NCBI RefSeq assembly: GCF_013433315.1
Contig: NZ_WXVV01000002.1
Span: 62,001-126,000 of the forward strand
Length of the DNA: 64,000 nt
Origin: Pseudomonas crudilactis
GTDB lineage: Bacteria > Pseudomonadota > Gammaproteobacteria > Pseudomonadales > Pseudomonadaceae
Direction of reading: 5' to 3'
The notes beneath the pieces are model-generated. The model worked only from the letters and a program-made list of their open reading frames with translations. It was not told where the DNA came from and ran no database searches. A program made the position numbers and the translations under genes. Below are positions 25,368 through 38,268 of this stretch, piece by piece (positions within the stretch are counted from its first letter, which is position 1; the number at the start of each line of letters is the position of its first letter).

Positions 25368-27344
25368 TTAACGGAACCGGTCAACCTCCTGACGCAGTTC
25401 GGCCGCCAGACCTTCCAGCTCCTTGGCGGTCACGGCCAGGTTGGACACCACTTCGCGCTGCTCACTGTTGGCCATCGCAATGCTCTGCAGGTTACTGCTC
25501 AACAGAGTCGCGGTGCTGCTCTGCTCCTGCGTCGCGGTGGTGATCGCGGCAAACTGCTGCCCCGCCGAACGGCTTTGCTCATCGATCCGCGCCAGCGCCG
25601 AAGCGACGTTGGCGTTACGCGACAAGCCTTCCTGCATCAGCACATTGCCCTGTTCCATGGTGCTGATCGCGTTGCCGGTTTCCTGCTGGATGCTGTGGAT
25701 CATGCTGGAAATTTCATCAGTGGCCTGACGAGTACGCGAAGCGAGGCTACGCACCTCATCGGCCACCACGGCGAAGCCGCGACCTTGTTCACCGGCACGT
25801 GCCGCTTCAATCGCGGCGTTGAGCGCCAGCAAGTTGGTCTGCTCGGCAATCGAAGTAATCACGCCAACGATGCCACCGATTTCCTGCGAGCGCTGACCGA
25901 GGGTGTTGATCACGGTGGCGGTGCTGTTCAGGGCGCCAGCGATTTGCTCCAGCGAGGACGACGCTTCTTCCATCGAGCTGCGACCGATCTGCGTTTGCTG
26001 AGCGTTTTCTTGCGCCAGACGCTGGGTCGCGCCCATGTTGTCGGCAATGTTCAGCGAGGTTGCGCTGAACTCTTCCACCGCGCCAGCCATGCTGGTGATT
26101 TCGCCGGACTGCTGCTCCATGCCCTCATAAGCACCGCCGGACAAACCGGACAGCGCCTGCGCACGGCTGTTAACTTCTTGCGAGGCGCGACGGATGTGCT
26201 CAACCATGGTCGATAAAGCCTGACTCATCTGGTTGAACGCCCGCGACAACTGGCCGATTTCGTCGTTGCTCGACACGTTCAGGCGCACGCTCAGATCGCC
26301 GGCGCCCAAGGCTTCGGCCTGACGCACCAAGTCGCTCAGTGGCGCCAGTTTGCTGCGCAGCAACCAGACCACCGAACCGACCGCCAACAGCATCGCCAAC
26401 AGACTGCCGATCGCCAGTTGCGTGCCGACGCTCCAGGTCACCGCGCGGATCTCGGCTTTCGGCATGCTCGCCACGACCGACCACGGCCCGCCGTCGAAAG
26501 GCACGGCAACGCTGTAGAAATCCTCGGACTTGTCGTCCCAGAACTGACCTTTGCCCGGCGTCTTGGCCAGACTATTGATCACTGGAATCGCCTGATCCAC
26601 CGCCTGCACACCCGCCGGCGCGACCAGCCATTTGTTCTGTTCATCAAGCAACGCCAGCGAACCGGTCTGGCCGATACGGAAGCGCTTGAGGTTGTCGAAC
26701 TGGGCGTTCTGCGCGTCGGTGTAATCGAAACCAACGAACAGCACCGCAATCACCTTGCCGCTGCCATCGCGCACCGGGGTGTATTGGGTCATGTAGGAAC
26801 GCTCGAACAACAAGGCGCGACCGACGTAGCTTTGTCCTGCCATCAGCTTTGCGTAGGCCGGGTGCGCGTGATCGAGCAAAGTGCCGATGGCGCGCGTGCC
26901 GTCCTGCTTGGTCAGCGAGGTGCTGACGCGCACGAAGTCTTCGCCGCTGCGCACGAACAGGGTGGCAACACCGGCGGTCATCTGCTTGAACTCGTCGACT
27001 TCCTTGAAGTTGTTGTTCAGCACTTCGCTGCCCAGGTGCAGGCCCGGGGTTGGGGTGCCGGCGACTGTCACCGGTTCACTCGGGTGAATGCTCAGACCCG
27101 CGCTGAAGCGCTTCTCGAACAGCCCGCTCAGGCGCTGGGTGCTTTCACGCAGCGTGCCGTGAAAGGTACTCAGCTGGTCTGCCAGCAGCCGCGCCTCACT
27201 GGCCAGATGCTCTTCACGGGTGGCGAGGTTGGCGGAATCCAGCGAACGCAAGGCGAACACCGTACTGCCACTGATAACTATCGCCAGTATTACAGCGAGC
27301 GCGAGGCCCAGCTGCGAGGCGATCCGAGCGCGAGGTTGAGACAT
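25368..27344 (-). CDS. methyl-accepting chemotaxis protein with double-Cache sensor
   Basis: 658 aa. First membrane helix [21 protein letters not shown] (about 12-32), periplasmic sensor of about 280 residues of Cache_3-Cache_2 type ([58 protein letters not shown]), second helix [24 protein letters not shown] domain, and a signalling coiled coil with the conserved tip [32 protein letters not shown]. Ligand unknown. Start at the ATG 27344 rather than 47 codons upstream. No CheR/CheW pentapeptide-type tail is visible (ends EVDRFR). Confidence 0.93.
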   Translation of the reverse strand: MSQPRARIASQLGLALAVILAIVISGSTVFALRSLDSANLATREEHLASEARLLADQLSTFHGTLRESTQRLSGLFEKRFSAGLSIHPSEPVTVAGTPTPGLHLGSEVLNNNFKEVDEFKQMTAGVATLFVRSGEDFVRVSTSLTKQDGTRAIGTLLDHAHPAYAKLMAGQSYVGRALLFERSYMTQYTPVRDGSGKVIAVLFVGFDYTDAQNAQFDNLKRFRIGQTGSLALLDEQNKWLVAPAGVQAVDQAIPVINSLAKTPGKGQFWDDKSEDFYSVAVPFDGGPWSVVASMPKAEIRAVTWSVGTQLAIGSLLAMLLAVGSVVWLLRSKLAPLSDLVRQAEALGAGDLSVRLNVSSNDEIGQLSRAFNQMSQALSTMVEHIRRASQEVNSRAQALSGLSGGAYEGMEQQSGEITSMAGAVEEFSATSLNIADNMGATQRLAQENAQQTQIGRSSMEEASSSLEQIAGALNSTATVINTLGQRSQEIGGIVGVITSIAEQTNLLALNAAIEAARAGEQGRGFAVVADEVRSLASRTRQATDEISSMIHSIQQETGNAISTMEQGNVLMQEGLSRNANVASALARIDEQSRSAGQQFAAITTATQEQSSTATLLSSNLQSIAMANSEQREVVSNLAVTAKELEGLAAELRQEVDRFR

Positions 27345-27528
27345 GGACAGCTCCTGGCCGAGCCACGGGATCCTCCTTGATCTCGACTCGGATAATTTTC
27401 TAATAGTGGGGGTGAATCGTGGATACCGGCACGACGGTTCCACTTGCTCATAGTCGGCGGGAAAACCGAATACTTGAGCGCGCAACGTGGGTATGGCGCA
27501 AGGCCGCCATTGTGGCGGCTCGAACGTT

Positions 27529-28449
27529 TCAGCTCAAGCGCTCAACCGCCGGCAGCTCCATGGCGCGGACTTCGCCTTGCAGGAAGTCGCTGAGGCGACG
27601 CAAACGTTCACCTCCCGGACGGGTCTTTGGCCACACCAGGTAATAATTCAGTCCGCTGGCGACCGCCGTTGGCCACGGCAGGCTCAGGCGTCCTTGCGCG
27701 ACGTCCTCGGCGACCATCAACAGATCGCCCATCGACACACCGTAGCCGCGCGCCGCTGCGATCATGCCCAGCTCGAGGGTATCGAACACCTGTCCGCCCT
27801 TGAGTGAAACCTGATCAGACAGCCCCATGTGCTCCAGCCAACTGCGCCAGTCACGACGATCCGGGGTCGGATGGAGCAATTCGGTGGACGCCAGCCGGGT
27901 CAAATCCCACGGCTGATCATTCAGCAGGTTTGGCGCCCCCACCGGAATCAGTTCTTCGGGAAATAACAGGCTCGCTTCCCAGTCCGGCGGAAAATGCCCG
28001 TCACTCAGCAGCACAGCGCAATCGAACGGCTCATCGTTGAAGTCCACCGAATCGACATCCATCCAGGCACTGGTCAGTTGCACTTCGTTGCCCGGCTGCA
28101 AGTGACGGAAACGACTGAGCCGCGCCAACAGCCAGCGCATGGTCAAGGTCGACGGCGCCTTCATGCGCAGAATGTCGTCTTCGGCGCGCAAGGTATTACA
28201 GGCCCGCTCCAGCGCACTGAAACCTTCGCGGATACCGGGCAACAGCAGGCGAGCCGCTTCGGTCAGTTGCAGATTGCGCCCGCTGCGATGGAACAGCCGA
28301 CAAGCGAAATGATCTTCCAGGGTTCGAATATGCCGACTGACCGCACTCTGGGTGATCGACAACTCTTCCGCCGCACGGGTGAACGAGCTATGTCGCGCCG
28401 CCGCTTCAAATGCGCGCAGGGCATACAAGGGAGGAAGACGACGAGACAT
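27529..28449 (-). CDS. LysR-family transcriptional regulator (GcvA-like)
   Basis: 306 aa. N-terminal winged helix-turn-helix [38 protein letters not shown], then a periplasmic-binding-protein-like effector domain from about residue 95. The [13 protein letters not shown] start is typical of the GcvA/AmpR branch. Divergent from the MATE exporter 150 bases away, which it may control; LysR regulators commonly act on the divergent gene. Effector not predictable. Confidence 0.9.
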   Translation of the reverse strand: MSRRLPPLYALRAFEAAARHSSFTRAAEELSITQSAVSRHIRTLEDHFACRLFHRSGRNLQLTEAARLLLPGIREGFSALERACNTLRAEDDILRMKAPSTLTMRWLLARLSRFRHLQPGNEVQLTSAWMDVDSVDFNDEPFDCAVLLSDGHFPPDWEASLLFPEELIPVGAPNLLNDQPWDLTRLASTELLHPTPDRRDWRSWLEHMGLSDQVSLKGGQVFDTLELGMIAAARGYGVSMGDLLMVAEDVAQGRLSLPWPTAVASGLNYYLVWPKTRPGGERLRRLSDFLQGEVRAMELPAVERLS

Positions 28450-28601
28450 ACAGAAAGCTCCTATAGCGGGATGCAGCCGGACTGACAGAATCTGATCAGC
28501 ATGAGTTTTAATCATGCCACCCATCCTTTTTATCCCTTTGTGCAAAGCCTGCCAAGCGCCGAGAATCGACGGTTTCCTGTTCCCTCTGAAATCGAGTGGT
28601 G

Positions 28602-30005
28602 ATGACCATGCAGCATCCTGTGCGTACCGAACTCTGGGCCATTCTGCGGCTGGCAGGGCCGTTGATCGCTTCACAGTTGGCGCACATGTTGATGGTGCTG
28701 ACTGACACCCTGATGATGGCGCGATTGAGTCCTGAAGCGTTGGCCGGTGGCGGTCTCGGTGCGGCGAGCTATTCATTCGTGTCTATTTTCTGCATTGGCG
28801 TGATTGCGGCGGTCGGCACGCTGGTGGCCATTCGCAAAGGTGCCGGCGATATCATCGGTGCTGCGCGTCTGACCCAGGCCGGTTTATGGCTGGCGTGGCT
28901 GATGGCGCTGGGCGCCGGGTTGCTGCTGTGGAACCTGAAACCGGTGTTGCTGCTGTTCGGCCAGACCGAAACCAACGTCAATGCCGCGGGGCAATTTCTG
29001 ATCGCCCTGCCCTTCGCCCTGCCCGGCTACCTGAGCTTCATGGCTTTGCGCGGCTTCACCAGTGCGATTGGCCGGGCGACGCCGGTGATGGTCATCAGCC
29101 TCGCTGGCACGGTGGCCAACTTCCTGCTCAATTACGCGCTGATCACCGGGATGTTCGGTCTGCCGAAAATGGGCTTGACGGGCATCGGACTGGTCACGGC
29201 GATCGTCGCCAACTGCATGGCGTTGGCGCTGGCCTGGCACATCCGTCGGCATCCGGCGTATGACGCGTATCCGCTGCGCGCGGGCCTGTCACGGCCGAAC
29301 CGGCAGTACCTGAAAGAGCTGTGGCGCCTCGGCCTGCCCATCGGTGGCACCTACGCCGTCGAAGTCGGTTTGTTCGCCTTCGCGGCGCTGTGCATGGGCA
29401 CCATGGGCAGCACGCAATTGGGCGCGCACCAGATTGCCCTGCAGATTGTTTCGGTGGCGTTCATGGTGCCGGCGGGCATGTCATATGCGATCACCATGCG
29501 TGTCGGCCAGCATTACGGCGCGGGGCAATTGAGCGATGCGCGGATGTCCGGGCGGGTCGGGATCGTCTTCGGCGCCGTGGTGATGCTGGGTTTCGCCATG
29601 GTGTTCTGGCTGCTGCCAAATCAGTTGGTCGGGTTGTTTCTCGATCACAACGATCCGGCGTTTGCCGAGGTGATTCGCCTCGCGGTGAGCCTGTTGGCGG
29701 TGGCAGCGTGGTTCGAGCTGTTCGACGGCACGCAGACGATTGCCATGGGCTGCATTCGTGGGCTCAAGGATGCCAAGACCACATTTCTGGTCGGGCTCGC
29801 TTGCTATTGGCTGATTGGTGCGCCGGCGGCGTGGTGGATGGCGTTCCATTTGAACTGGGGGCCGACGGGTGTCTGGTGGGGATTGGCGCTGGGCCTGGCG
29901 TGTGCGGCGGTGAGTTTGACGCTGGCGTTTGAATGGAAGATGAAGCGGATGATTCGGCTGGAGCCTGCGTCATCAAGTCAGTTTACGGTCCCGCAGGCCG
30001 ACTGA
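28602..30005 (+). CDS. MATE-family multidrug/cation exporter (NorM/PmpM-like)
   Basis: About 467 aa with 12 membrane helices; typical beginning ELWAILRLAGPLIASQLAHM and LMVLTDTLMMARLSPEALAG, and a second-half repeat starting KELWRLGLPIGGTYAVEVGL. MATE proteins expel cationic drugs in exchange for Na+ or H+. Start is uncertain: GTG 28596, ATG 28602 or ATG 28608 are all in frame; ATG 28602 has GAG at 5 bases. Divergent from the LysR gene and closed by a REP doublet. Confidence 0.92.
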   Translation: MTMQHPVRTELWAILRLAGPLIASQLAHMLMVLTDTLMMARLSPEALAGGGLGAASYSFVSIFCIGVIAAVGTLVAIRKGAGDIIGAARLTQAGLWLAWLMALGAGLLLWNLKPVLLLFGQTETNVNAAGQFLIALPFALPGYLSFMALRGFTSAIGRATPVMVISLAGTVANFLLNYALITGMFGLPKMGLTGIGLVTAIVANCMALALAWHIRRHPAYDAYPLRAGLSRPNRQYLKELWRLGLPIGGTYAVEVGLFAFAALCMGTMGSTQLGAHQIALQIVSVAFMVPAGMSYAITMRVGQHYGAGQLSDARMSGRVGIVFGAVVMLGFAMVFWLLPNQLVGLFLDHNDPAFAEVIRLAVSLLAVAAWFELFDGTQTIAMGCIRGLKDAKTTFLVGLACYWLIGAPAAWWMAFHLNWGPTGVWWGLALGLACAAVSLTLAFEWKMKRMIRLEPASSSQFTVPQAD

Positions 30006-30012
30006 GATCCCT

Positions 30013-30102
30013 TGTAGGAGTGAGCCTGCTCGCGATAGCGGTGTGTCAGTCGAAGCAAATGTTGACTGGTAGATTGCTATCGCGAGCAGGCTCACTCCTA
30101 CA
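30013..30102. repeat. REP doublet (TGTAGGAGTGAGCCTGCTCGCGAT type)
   Basis: Inverted arms TGTAGGAGTGAGCCTGCTCG... and complement, between the convergent ends of the MATE and EAL genes. Same subtype as at 2045 and 55113. Confidence 0.9.
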
Positions 30103-30114
30103 TTGGTTATGCGT

Positions 30115-31788
30115 TCAGCTTACGATTTCGAGGGCTGGCTGTTGGCTTGAGCCGAAGGTCAGGTACTCAACCAGTTCCGCCAGCGGCAACGGCCGACTGA
30201 TCAGATAACCCTGCACCTGATCGCAACCAAACCCGCGCAGCAGTTCCAGTTGCTCCGGCGTCTCGACACCTTCGGCAACCACTTCCAGATGCAGGTTATG
30301 CGCGAGATTGATCATCGCGTGCACCAGTTTGCGGTTCTCCTCACGCTGTTCCATGCCGCCAACGAAGCTCTTGTCGATCTTCAGCAAGGTGATCGGCAGG
30401 CTGTTGAGGTGCACGAACGAGGAAAACCCGGTGCCGAAGTCATCCAGCGAGAAACGCACACCGAGACGGCCGAGGGCGTCCATGGTCTGCTTGACCAGAT
30501 CGCTACGACGCATTACCGCCGTTTCAGTCAGTTCGAATTCCAGCCACTGCGCTTCGACACCGCGCTCGGCAATCAAGCGGCTGAGCGTCGGCAACAACTG
30601 GCTGTCCTGAAACTGGCGGAACGACAAGTTGATCGCCATGTGCAGTGCCGGCAACCCGCGTTCACGCAAGGCCTGCATATCGCGCAGCGCCCTGGAAATC
30701 ACCCAGTAACCCAACGGCACGATCAAACCACTCTGCTCGGCCAGCGGCACGAATTCACTCGGCGGCAGCAGGCCGCGCTCGCTGTGACGCCAACGTACCA
30801 ACGCTTCGAGGCCGACAATCTGGCCATCCTGCATATTCAGACGGGGCTGGTAATGCAGCTCCAGCTCATCGCGGCGCAAGGCCCGGCGCAGCTCGCTTTC
30901 CAGATCAGCCATGCTCCGCGCGTTGCGGTTGATGCGTTCGTTGAAGATATGAAAAGTGCAGCCCTGGGTGCTCTTGGCCTGCTGCATGGCGATGTGCGCG
31001 TGCCACATCAGCGGATCGGCGCCGCCCTGCGCGCGGGCATGGGCGATGCCGAGGCTGGAGCCGATCAGCAAGCTTTCGCCATCGACCCAATACGGTTCGG
31101 CGAGCGCTTCGGTGATGCGTTCGGCCATCCACTCGGCGCGCTGCGGTGCACGGCGAGTGTCGATCAGCAGGGCAAACTCGTCGCTGCCCAGCCGCGCCAG
31201 CTGATCGCCGGCCTCCAGCTGACTTTTCAGCCGTGCGACGACTTGCAGGATCAAGCGGTCGCCGGCCTGATGGCCAAGCGCATCGTTGGCGTGACGAAAG
31301 TTGTCGAGATCGAGATGCCCGAGGGCCAGGCCGCGGCCGTCGTTTTCCGCGAGGCGCGCGGCGAGCAAGGTCTGGAAGCCCTGGCGATTGGCGATGCCGG
31401 TCAACGGATCCTGTTCGGCGAGGCGTTGCAGGGTGTTTTCGAGAACGCCACGTTCGCGCACATGGCGCAGGCAACGGCGCAGCATGCCGGCGTCAAGGGC
31501 GTCGAACACCAGCCAGTCGCTGACGCCAACCGGCGCGGTGTCCGGTTCATGCTCCAGCAGCAAGACCGTCGGCAGGCTGCAACGGCCCGGTGCCGGTTGC
31601 AACGCCGGAAGGGTCAACAACACCGCATTGCGGTTGTCTTCGAACAAACTGCTGACCGAGTCCCAGCTCGGCGCGCTGATCAGCACCGCCGCGCTCCCCA
31701 TCGGAGCCAGACACTCGCGCAATAACGCTGTCCACGCTGGCTCTTCGGCCAGTAGCAGCAAACGCAAGGGTTCGACAGGCGTAGACAA
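30115..31788 (-). CDS. GGDEF-EAL protein, probable c-di-GMP phosphodiesterase
   Basis: 557 aa. Residues 1-110 look like a degenerate receiver domain without a clear phospho-acceptor site. The GGDEF domain has GSDEF at 201-205, so the first motif residue pair is changed and cyclase activity is doubtful. The EAL domain is complete: EALVRW (328-333), NLSFRQF, ELTE, DDFGTGFSS, KIDKSFV, EGVET and GYLISRPLP. A soluble phosphodiesterase lowering c-di-GMP is expected. In P. aeruginosa the gene at this place, between the MATE gene and rep, is the phosphodiesterase ProE (PA5295), from memory. Start ATG 31788. Confidence 0.9.
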   Translation of the reverse strand: MSTPVEPLRLLLLAEEPAWTALLRECLAPMGSAAVLISAPSWDSVSSLFEDNRNAVLLTLPALQPAPGRCSLPTVLLLEHEPDTAPVGVSDWLVFDALDAGMLRRCLRHVRERGVLENTLQRLAEQDPLTGIANRQGFQTLLAARLAENDGRGLALGHLDLDNFRHANDALGHQAGDRLILQVVARLKSQLEAGDQLARLGSDEFALLIDTRRAPQRAEWMAERITEALAEPYWVDGESLLIGSSLGIAHARAQGGADPLMWHAHIAMQQAKSTQGCTFHIFNERINRNARSMADLESELRRALRRDELELHYQPRLNMQDGQIVGLEALVRWRHSERGLLPPSEFVPLAEQSGLIVPLGYWVISRALRDMQALRERGLPALHMAINLSFRQFQDSQLLPTLSRLIAERGVEAQWLEFELTETAVMRRSDLVKQTMDALGRLGVRFSLDDFGTGFSSFVHLNSLPITLLKIDKSFVGGMEQREENRKLVHAMINLAHNLHLEVVAEGVETPEQLELLRGFGCDQVQGYLISRPLPLAELVEYLTFGSSQQPALEIVS

Positions 31789-32050
31789 GCTAGCTCCCTA
31801 GACTCTGCAATGATGTGGGCGGGGCATTATGCCGTCGCGATGTTCAATGACCAAATGACAACGGTTATCAAAACGTTATTTTGTGTCACGAATGAGAACA
31901 TTAGCCGCAAAATCACCGCGCATCCTCCGCGAAAGTAACAAAACCGGCAAATTTGAATCGCGTGGTACGTCACAAGTCGGACAGAGCAGCACAAATCGCT
32001 GAGCCTGTTAAAATGCCGGCCCATTTCGTCAACGACTCCCGAATTTTCGT

Positions 32051-34691
<2,641 letters not shown>

Positions 34692-34710
34692 AGCCACACC
34701 GCAGCGCCCC

Positions 34711-34801
34711 TGTAGGAGCCGAGCTTGCTCGCGAAGGCGTCGTGTCAATCGATACATTCTTTGACTGGCACACCGCTTTCGCGAGCAAGCCCGCTCTCAC
34801 A
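34711..34801. repeat. imperfect REP doublet
   Basis: Left copy TGTAGGAGCCGAGCTTGCTC and right copy GCGAGCAAGCCCGCTCTCAC differ at several places from the usual arms, so this is a decayed copy of the GTGGGAGCGAGC type. Confidence 0.8.
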
Positions 34802-34810
34802 GATAAAGTC

Positions 34811-35959
34811 TCAAGCCTTCGACAAATCCATTCTGTACCCCGCCCCCGGCACTCCCTCATGCATCGCAGCTTGAATATCCGCATACAAGGCATTCGCCTC
34901 GCCGGTAGTAATCGAGCGCGAACAATCGCGCAACACCACATGCAAAAGCACGTTCTCCTGACCCGGCAGCATTCCGAGTCGCTCAATGGCTTGCGCCGGT
35001 AAATCCGAACGCTGCCAACGCCCCTTGATTCGCATCTCCTCAATCCATCCAGAACAATCCCCTGCCGCCTGCAACATCCTCTCGGTCAATACCTCTTCAC
35101 TCAATCCCGGCGTTACCGCCAACGAGATATCGCGGGCAATCGACGGCAAACGAGATACCGCAGTCCACGGATCCAGATCATGCATCTGCGCCTGCACGCG
35201 CACATTCTGATCACGCAACAAACGAATATCAGGAATGCCTTTGCGCAACATCGTCAGGCGATCCAGCCCCATCCCAAGAGCGAGCCCGCCATGGCGCAGA
35301 GGATCAATCTGCAAACGCTGCAATAGCGACTTCGCGATACGCCCGCACTCAAGAACCTCGACCGGCACGCCATCATTCAACACATTCACTTCAATCCCGC
35401 CCTCGGTGTAGTGATGTGGACTATCGCTATAAACCCAGGATTTTTCAGGAACGACCAACTGCAAAATATCGCTAACAAGCCGCAGCAAATGCTCATGGGA
35501 TGCCAACTCCGGGTCGCCCAACACCCAAATGTCCATTTGATGCGGCTCGGCGCAATGCCAACGATCTCGGCTATCACGCCTGAAGGTAATGCCCGGCGCT
35601 GCCAGCAAAATGGTTTGTCCCGGCTGACGAACCTCGGCGGCCTGCTGAAGCGCCGCAGGGATCTGGCTCGTGGTCTGTGTTCGCAAAAGCGAATGCTCAT
35701 CGACCCAACGTGTGTGCTCACTGCCGAGGGTAATTTCTGTCGGGTCGTAACCAAGCAAACCGTAGTTTTCTTCTGCGGACACAATCCTTGGGCCAATCTG
35801 CAACTGTGCTCGGGGCCAGCCCTTTTCTTCGAGTCCCTGAAGGACCTCATTCAGTAATAGTCGGACAGCGTGATCAGGGTGGCTCTTTTCGGTTAAGTCA
35901 GTGAGGAGTAAGGCTTGGTGGACAGCTACATCTGTCAGGTATTTCTTTGATATATGCAC
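34811..35959 (-). CDS. free-standing PheRS-like protein: PheS-type catalytic core fused to FDX-ACB domain
   Basis: 382 aa from a GTG at 35959 (GAGGG 6 bases before it). The core has class II aminoacyl-tRNA synthetase motifs of the PheS type: motif 2 ITFRRDSRDRWHCAEPHQMD, then PVEVLECGRI and motif 3 GGLALGMGLDRLTMLRKGIPD. The last about 100 residues (PSIARDISLAVTPG ... TTGEANALYADIQ) match the FDX-ACB anticodon-binding domain normally at the end of PheT. This monomeric layout is that of mitochondrial PheRS. The core phenylalanine enzyme pheST is elsewhere, so this is an extra paralogue: a spare synthetase, or one adapted to another amino-acid activation. The frame opens 18 codons earlier at an ATG without a ribosome site. 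Confidence 0.8.
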   Translation of the reverse strand: MHISKKYLTDVAVHQALLLTDLTEKSHPDHAVRLLLNEVLQGLEEKGWPRAQLQIGPRIVSAEENYGLLGYDPTEITLGSEHTRWVDEHSLLRTQTTSQIPAALQQAAEVRQPGQTILLAAPGITFRRDSRDRWHCAEPHQMDIWVLGDPELASHEHLLRLVSDILQLVVPEKSWVYSDSPHHYTEGGIEVNVLNDGVPVEVLECGRIAKSLLQRLQIDPLRHGGLALGMGLDRLTMLRKGIPDIRLLRDQNVRVQAQMHDLDPWTAVSRLPSIARDISLAVTPGLSEEVLTERMLQAAGDCSGWIEEMRIKGRWQRSDLPAQAIERLGMLPGQENVLLHVVLRDCSRSITTGEANALYADIQAAMHEGVPGAGYRMDLSKA

Positions 35960-36128
35960 TGTGTGCCCTCTGGATTTCGGCTGGCTAGAAGTCCTCTTAA
36001 AAAACGCCCACAAACAAACCTATCGATAGGCGAACGCCGACGACAATCCAAATACTCATTGATTGATGATTTTCAGAACGGGACTACAGAAGTCATTCCG
36101 TATCCATTCAGATCTCGGGCATACCCCG

Positions 36129-36217
36129 TGTAGGAGCTGTCGAGTGCAACGAGGTTGCGATCTTTTGATCTGCTCAAAGATCAGGATCAAAAGATCGCAG
36201 CGTGCCGCAGCTCCTAC
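36129..36217. repeat. REP doublet (TGTAGGAGCTG type) overlapping a stop codon
   Basis: Arms TGTAGGAGCTGTCGAGTGCA and ...GTGCCGCAGCTCCTAC, with AAGATC/GATCTT inner repeats. The right arm includes the stop codon (36214-36216) of the CoA-transferase gene. Confidence 0.75.
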
Positions 36218-38142
36218 GGGGTTTGGATGGTGGCTTTCAGGCCGGTGAGGAGCAGGCGTTGGAAGAGGTCTTCTTTCAGGCCTTCCGGGTTTGTGAGTTG
36301 CATGCGTTCGAGGTGTTCGGGATATAGCGATGCTTCGGGGGCGTCGAGGGCTGCTTTGCCGAGTTCAAGGATTTCGGTGAGTTTGAATTTGCTTTTTAAC
36401 CAGTTCAGCGCACGCAATAGATCCCGTTCGATCGCGGTGAAATCACAGCCCAGCGGGTACTCCGGAAACAGGTTCGGATGCCGTGCGGCGATCGCTTGCA
36501 AACGCTGTGGTGTGTTGTCGGCGAAGCGTGGATCGAGGCGGAAATCCTTTGGCAGTTTGCCGACCTTTTGCGCTTGCTCGATCAGCCCCTGCTGGAAGCG
36601 CGAGTCACTGATGTTCAGCAGCGACTCGATCACCACCGCGTCGGATTTACCGCGCAGATCGGCGATGCCGTATTCGGTCACGACGATGTCGCGCAGGTGC
36701 CGTGGGATCGTGCAGTGGCCGTACTCCCAGACGATGTTGGAACTGACGTCGCCACCGGATTCACGCCAGCTGCGCAGGATCAGAATCGAGCGCGCATCGT
36801 GCAATGCGTGACCCTGCGCCACGAAGTTGTACTGCCCGCCGACACCGCTGAGCACCCGTCCGTCTTCCAGTTGATCCGCCACGCCGGCGCCGAGCAAGGT
36901 CATGGTGAACACGGTGTTGATGAACCGCGCATGAAGGCGCTGCAGACGCTTGAGCTCTTCCTGCCCATACAACTCGTTGATGTAGCTGATGCGGGTCATG
37001 TTGAATTCGAGGCGTTTGCTCTGCGGTAACTCACGCAGGCGCTCGTAGAAACTGCGCGGGCCGAGGAAGAATCCGCCGTGCACCGAGATGCCATCGGTTT
37101 GCGCCGCCTCGTCGAGAGTGCCGGCGTTGGCCTGTTCCTGAGTCTGTATGTCTGGATAGACCTTGCGCCGGATTATCCCGGCATCTGCCAGCACCAGCAG
37201 ACCGTTGACGAACATTTCGCTGCAGCCGTAAAGACCTTTGGCGAATGGCCCCGTGCCGCCCTCGCGCTCGATCAATTGCGCCCACTGGCTGAGGTTGATG
37301 TCGTCGAGCAATGCCCTATAACCGGTGTTATCCGCCTGACGCGCCAGCAATGCGGCGGTCAACGCGTCGCCCATCGAACCGATGCCGATCTGCAATGTGC
37401 CGCCGTCGCGCACCAGCGTACTGGCATGCAAACCAATGAAATGGTCCTGAAATCCCACCGGCATGTTCGGCGTGGAGAACAGCGTGCTGCTGTCCTTCGC
37501 GTCGATCAGCAGGTCGAAGGTGTCGATATCGACTTCTGCATCGCCGGGCATGTACGGCAGATCGGTGTGCACCTGGCCGACCAGCAAAATAGTCTCCCCG
37601 GCTTCGCGACGTTTGGCGATCATCGGCAACAGGTCGAGGGTGATGTCGGGATTGCAACTCAGGCTCAGGCGATCCGGGTGTTCGCTGCTGCTGGCCAATA
37701 ACTGCGCCACAAGATTGAGCCCGGCAGCGTTGATGTCGCGGGCGGCGTGGCTGTAGTTGCTGCTGACGTAATCCTGCTGGGCCGGCGCGCTGTTGAGCAG
37801 GCTGCCGGGTTGCATGAAGAACTGTTCGATGCGGATGTTGGCGGGCAGGCTGTCGCGGTGCAGGTCGGCGAGGAAATCGAATTCCGGGTAGTCACCGAAG
37901 ACGCGCTCGACGAAGGGTTCGATAAAGCGCTTCTGCAAACCATCGCCCAACGCCGGGCGGCCGAGGCACAGGGCGGTGTAGATCGTCAGTTGCCGCTCGG
38001 GCAGGTCTTTGATCCGTCGGTACAGCGCGTTGACGAAGTGATTGGGTTTGCCCAGGCCCAGCGGCATGCCCATGTGGATATGCGCCGGCAAGCGCGCCAG
38101 CACGTCGTCCACTGCCTGTTCGATCGAACACAACTGCACCAT
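36214..38142 (-). CDS. acetyl-CoA hydrolase/CoA-transferase family protein
   Basis: 642 aa. N-terminal transferase domain HIHMGMPLGLGKPNHFVNAL and a C-terminal domain with GAGVADQLEDGRVLSGVGGQYNFV and the glutamate-containing segment VVTEYGIADLRGKSD near 500-520. Family members move CoA between acetate, succinate and other acids (AarC/Cat1 type) or hydrolyse acetyl-CoA. The protein is longer than typical 500-aa members, with an extra N-terminal and C-terminal part (LLRALNWLKSKFKLTEILEL). Substrate not predictable. Stands alone. Confidence 0.88.
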   Translation of the reverse strand: MVQLCSIEQAVDDVLARLPAHIHMGMPLGLGKPNHFVNALYRRIKDLPERQLTIYTALCLGRPALGDGLQKRFIEPFVERVFGDYPEFDFLADLHRDSLPANIRIEQFFMQPGSLLNSAPAQQDYVSSNYSHAARDINAAGLNLVAQLLASSSEHPDRLSLSCNPDITLDLLPMIAKRREAGETILLVGQVHTDLPYMPGDAEVDIDTFDLLIDAKDSSTLFSTPNMPVGFQDHFIGLHASTLVRDGGTLQIGIGSMGDALTAALLARQADNTGYRALLDDINLSQWAQLIEREGGTGPFAKGLYGCSEMFVNGLLVLADAGIIRRKVYPDIQTQEQANAGTLDEAAQTDGISVHGGFFLGPRSFYERLRELPQSKRLEFNMTRISYINELYGQEELKRLQRLHARFINTVFTMTLLGAGVADQLEDGRVLSGVGGQYNFVAQGHALHDARSILILRSWRESGGDVSSNIVWEYGHCTIPRHLRDIVVTEYGIADLRGKSDAVVIESLLNISDSRFQQGLIEQAQKVGKLPKDFRLDPRFADNTPQRLQAIAARHPNLFPEYPLGCDFTAIERDLLRALNWLKSKFKLTEILELGKAALDAPEASLYPEHLERMQLTNPEGLKEDLFQRLLLTGLKATIQTP

Positions 38143-38268
38143 CTGAAGCCTCCTGCCCGTTCCGTGAATAGGGGTAGACCGAGCTTGCCTTGAGTTTGCT
38201 GCAAAGGACAGCCCAAAGTCCTGGACGATTGTCGGCCACAGGAGTTTTTTATGGCTGGAGATCGCTTG

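Noticed and set aside
30250..31725. 491-codon plus-strand frame opposite the GGDEF-EAL gene
   Set aside because: Composition artefact; low-complexity Gln/His/Arg-rich translation and no start context.
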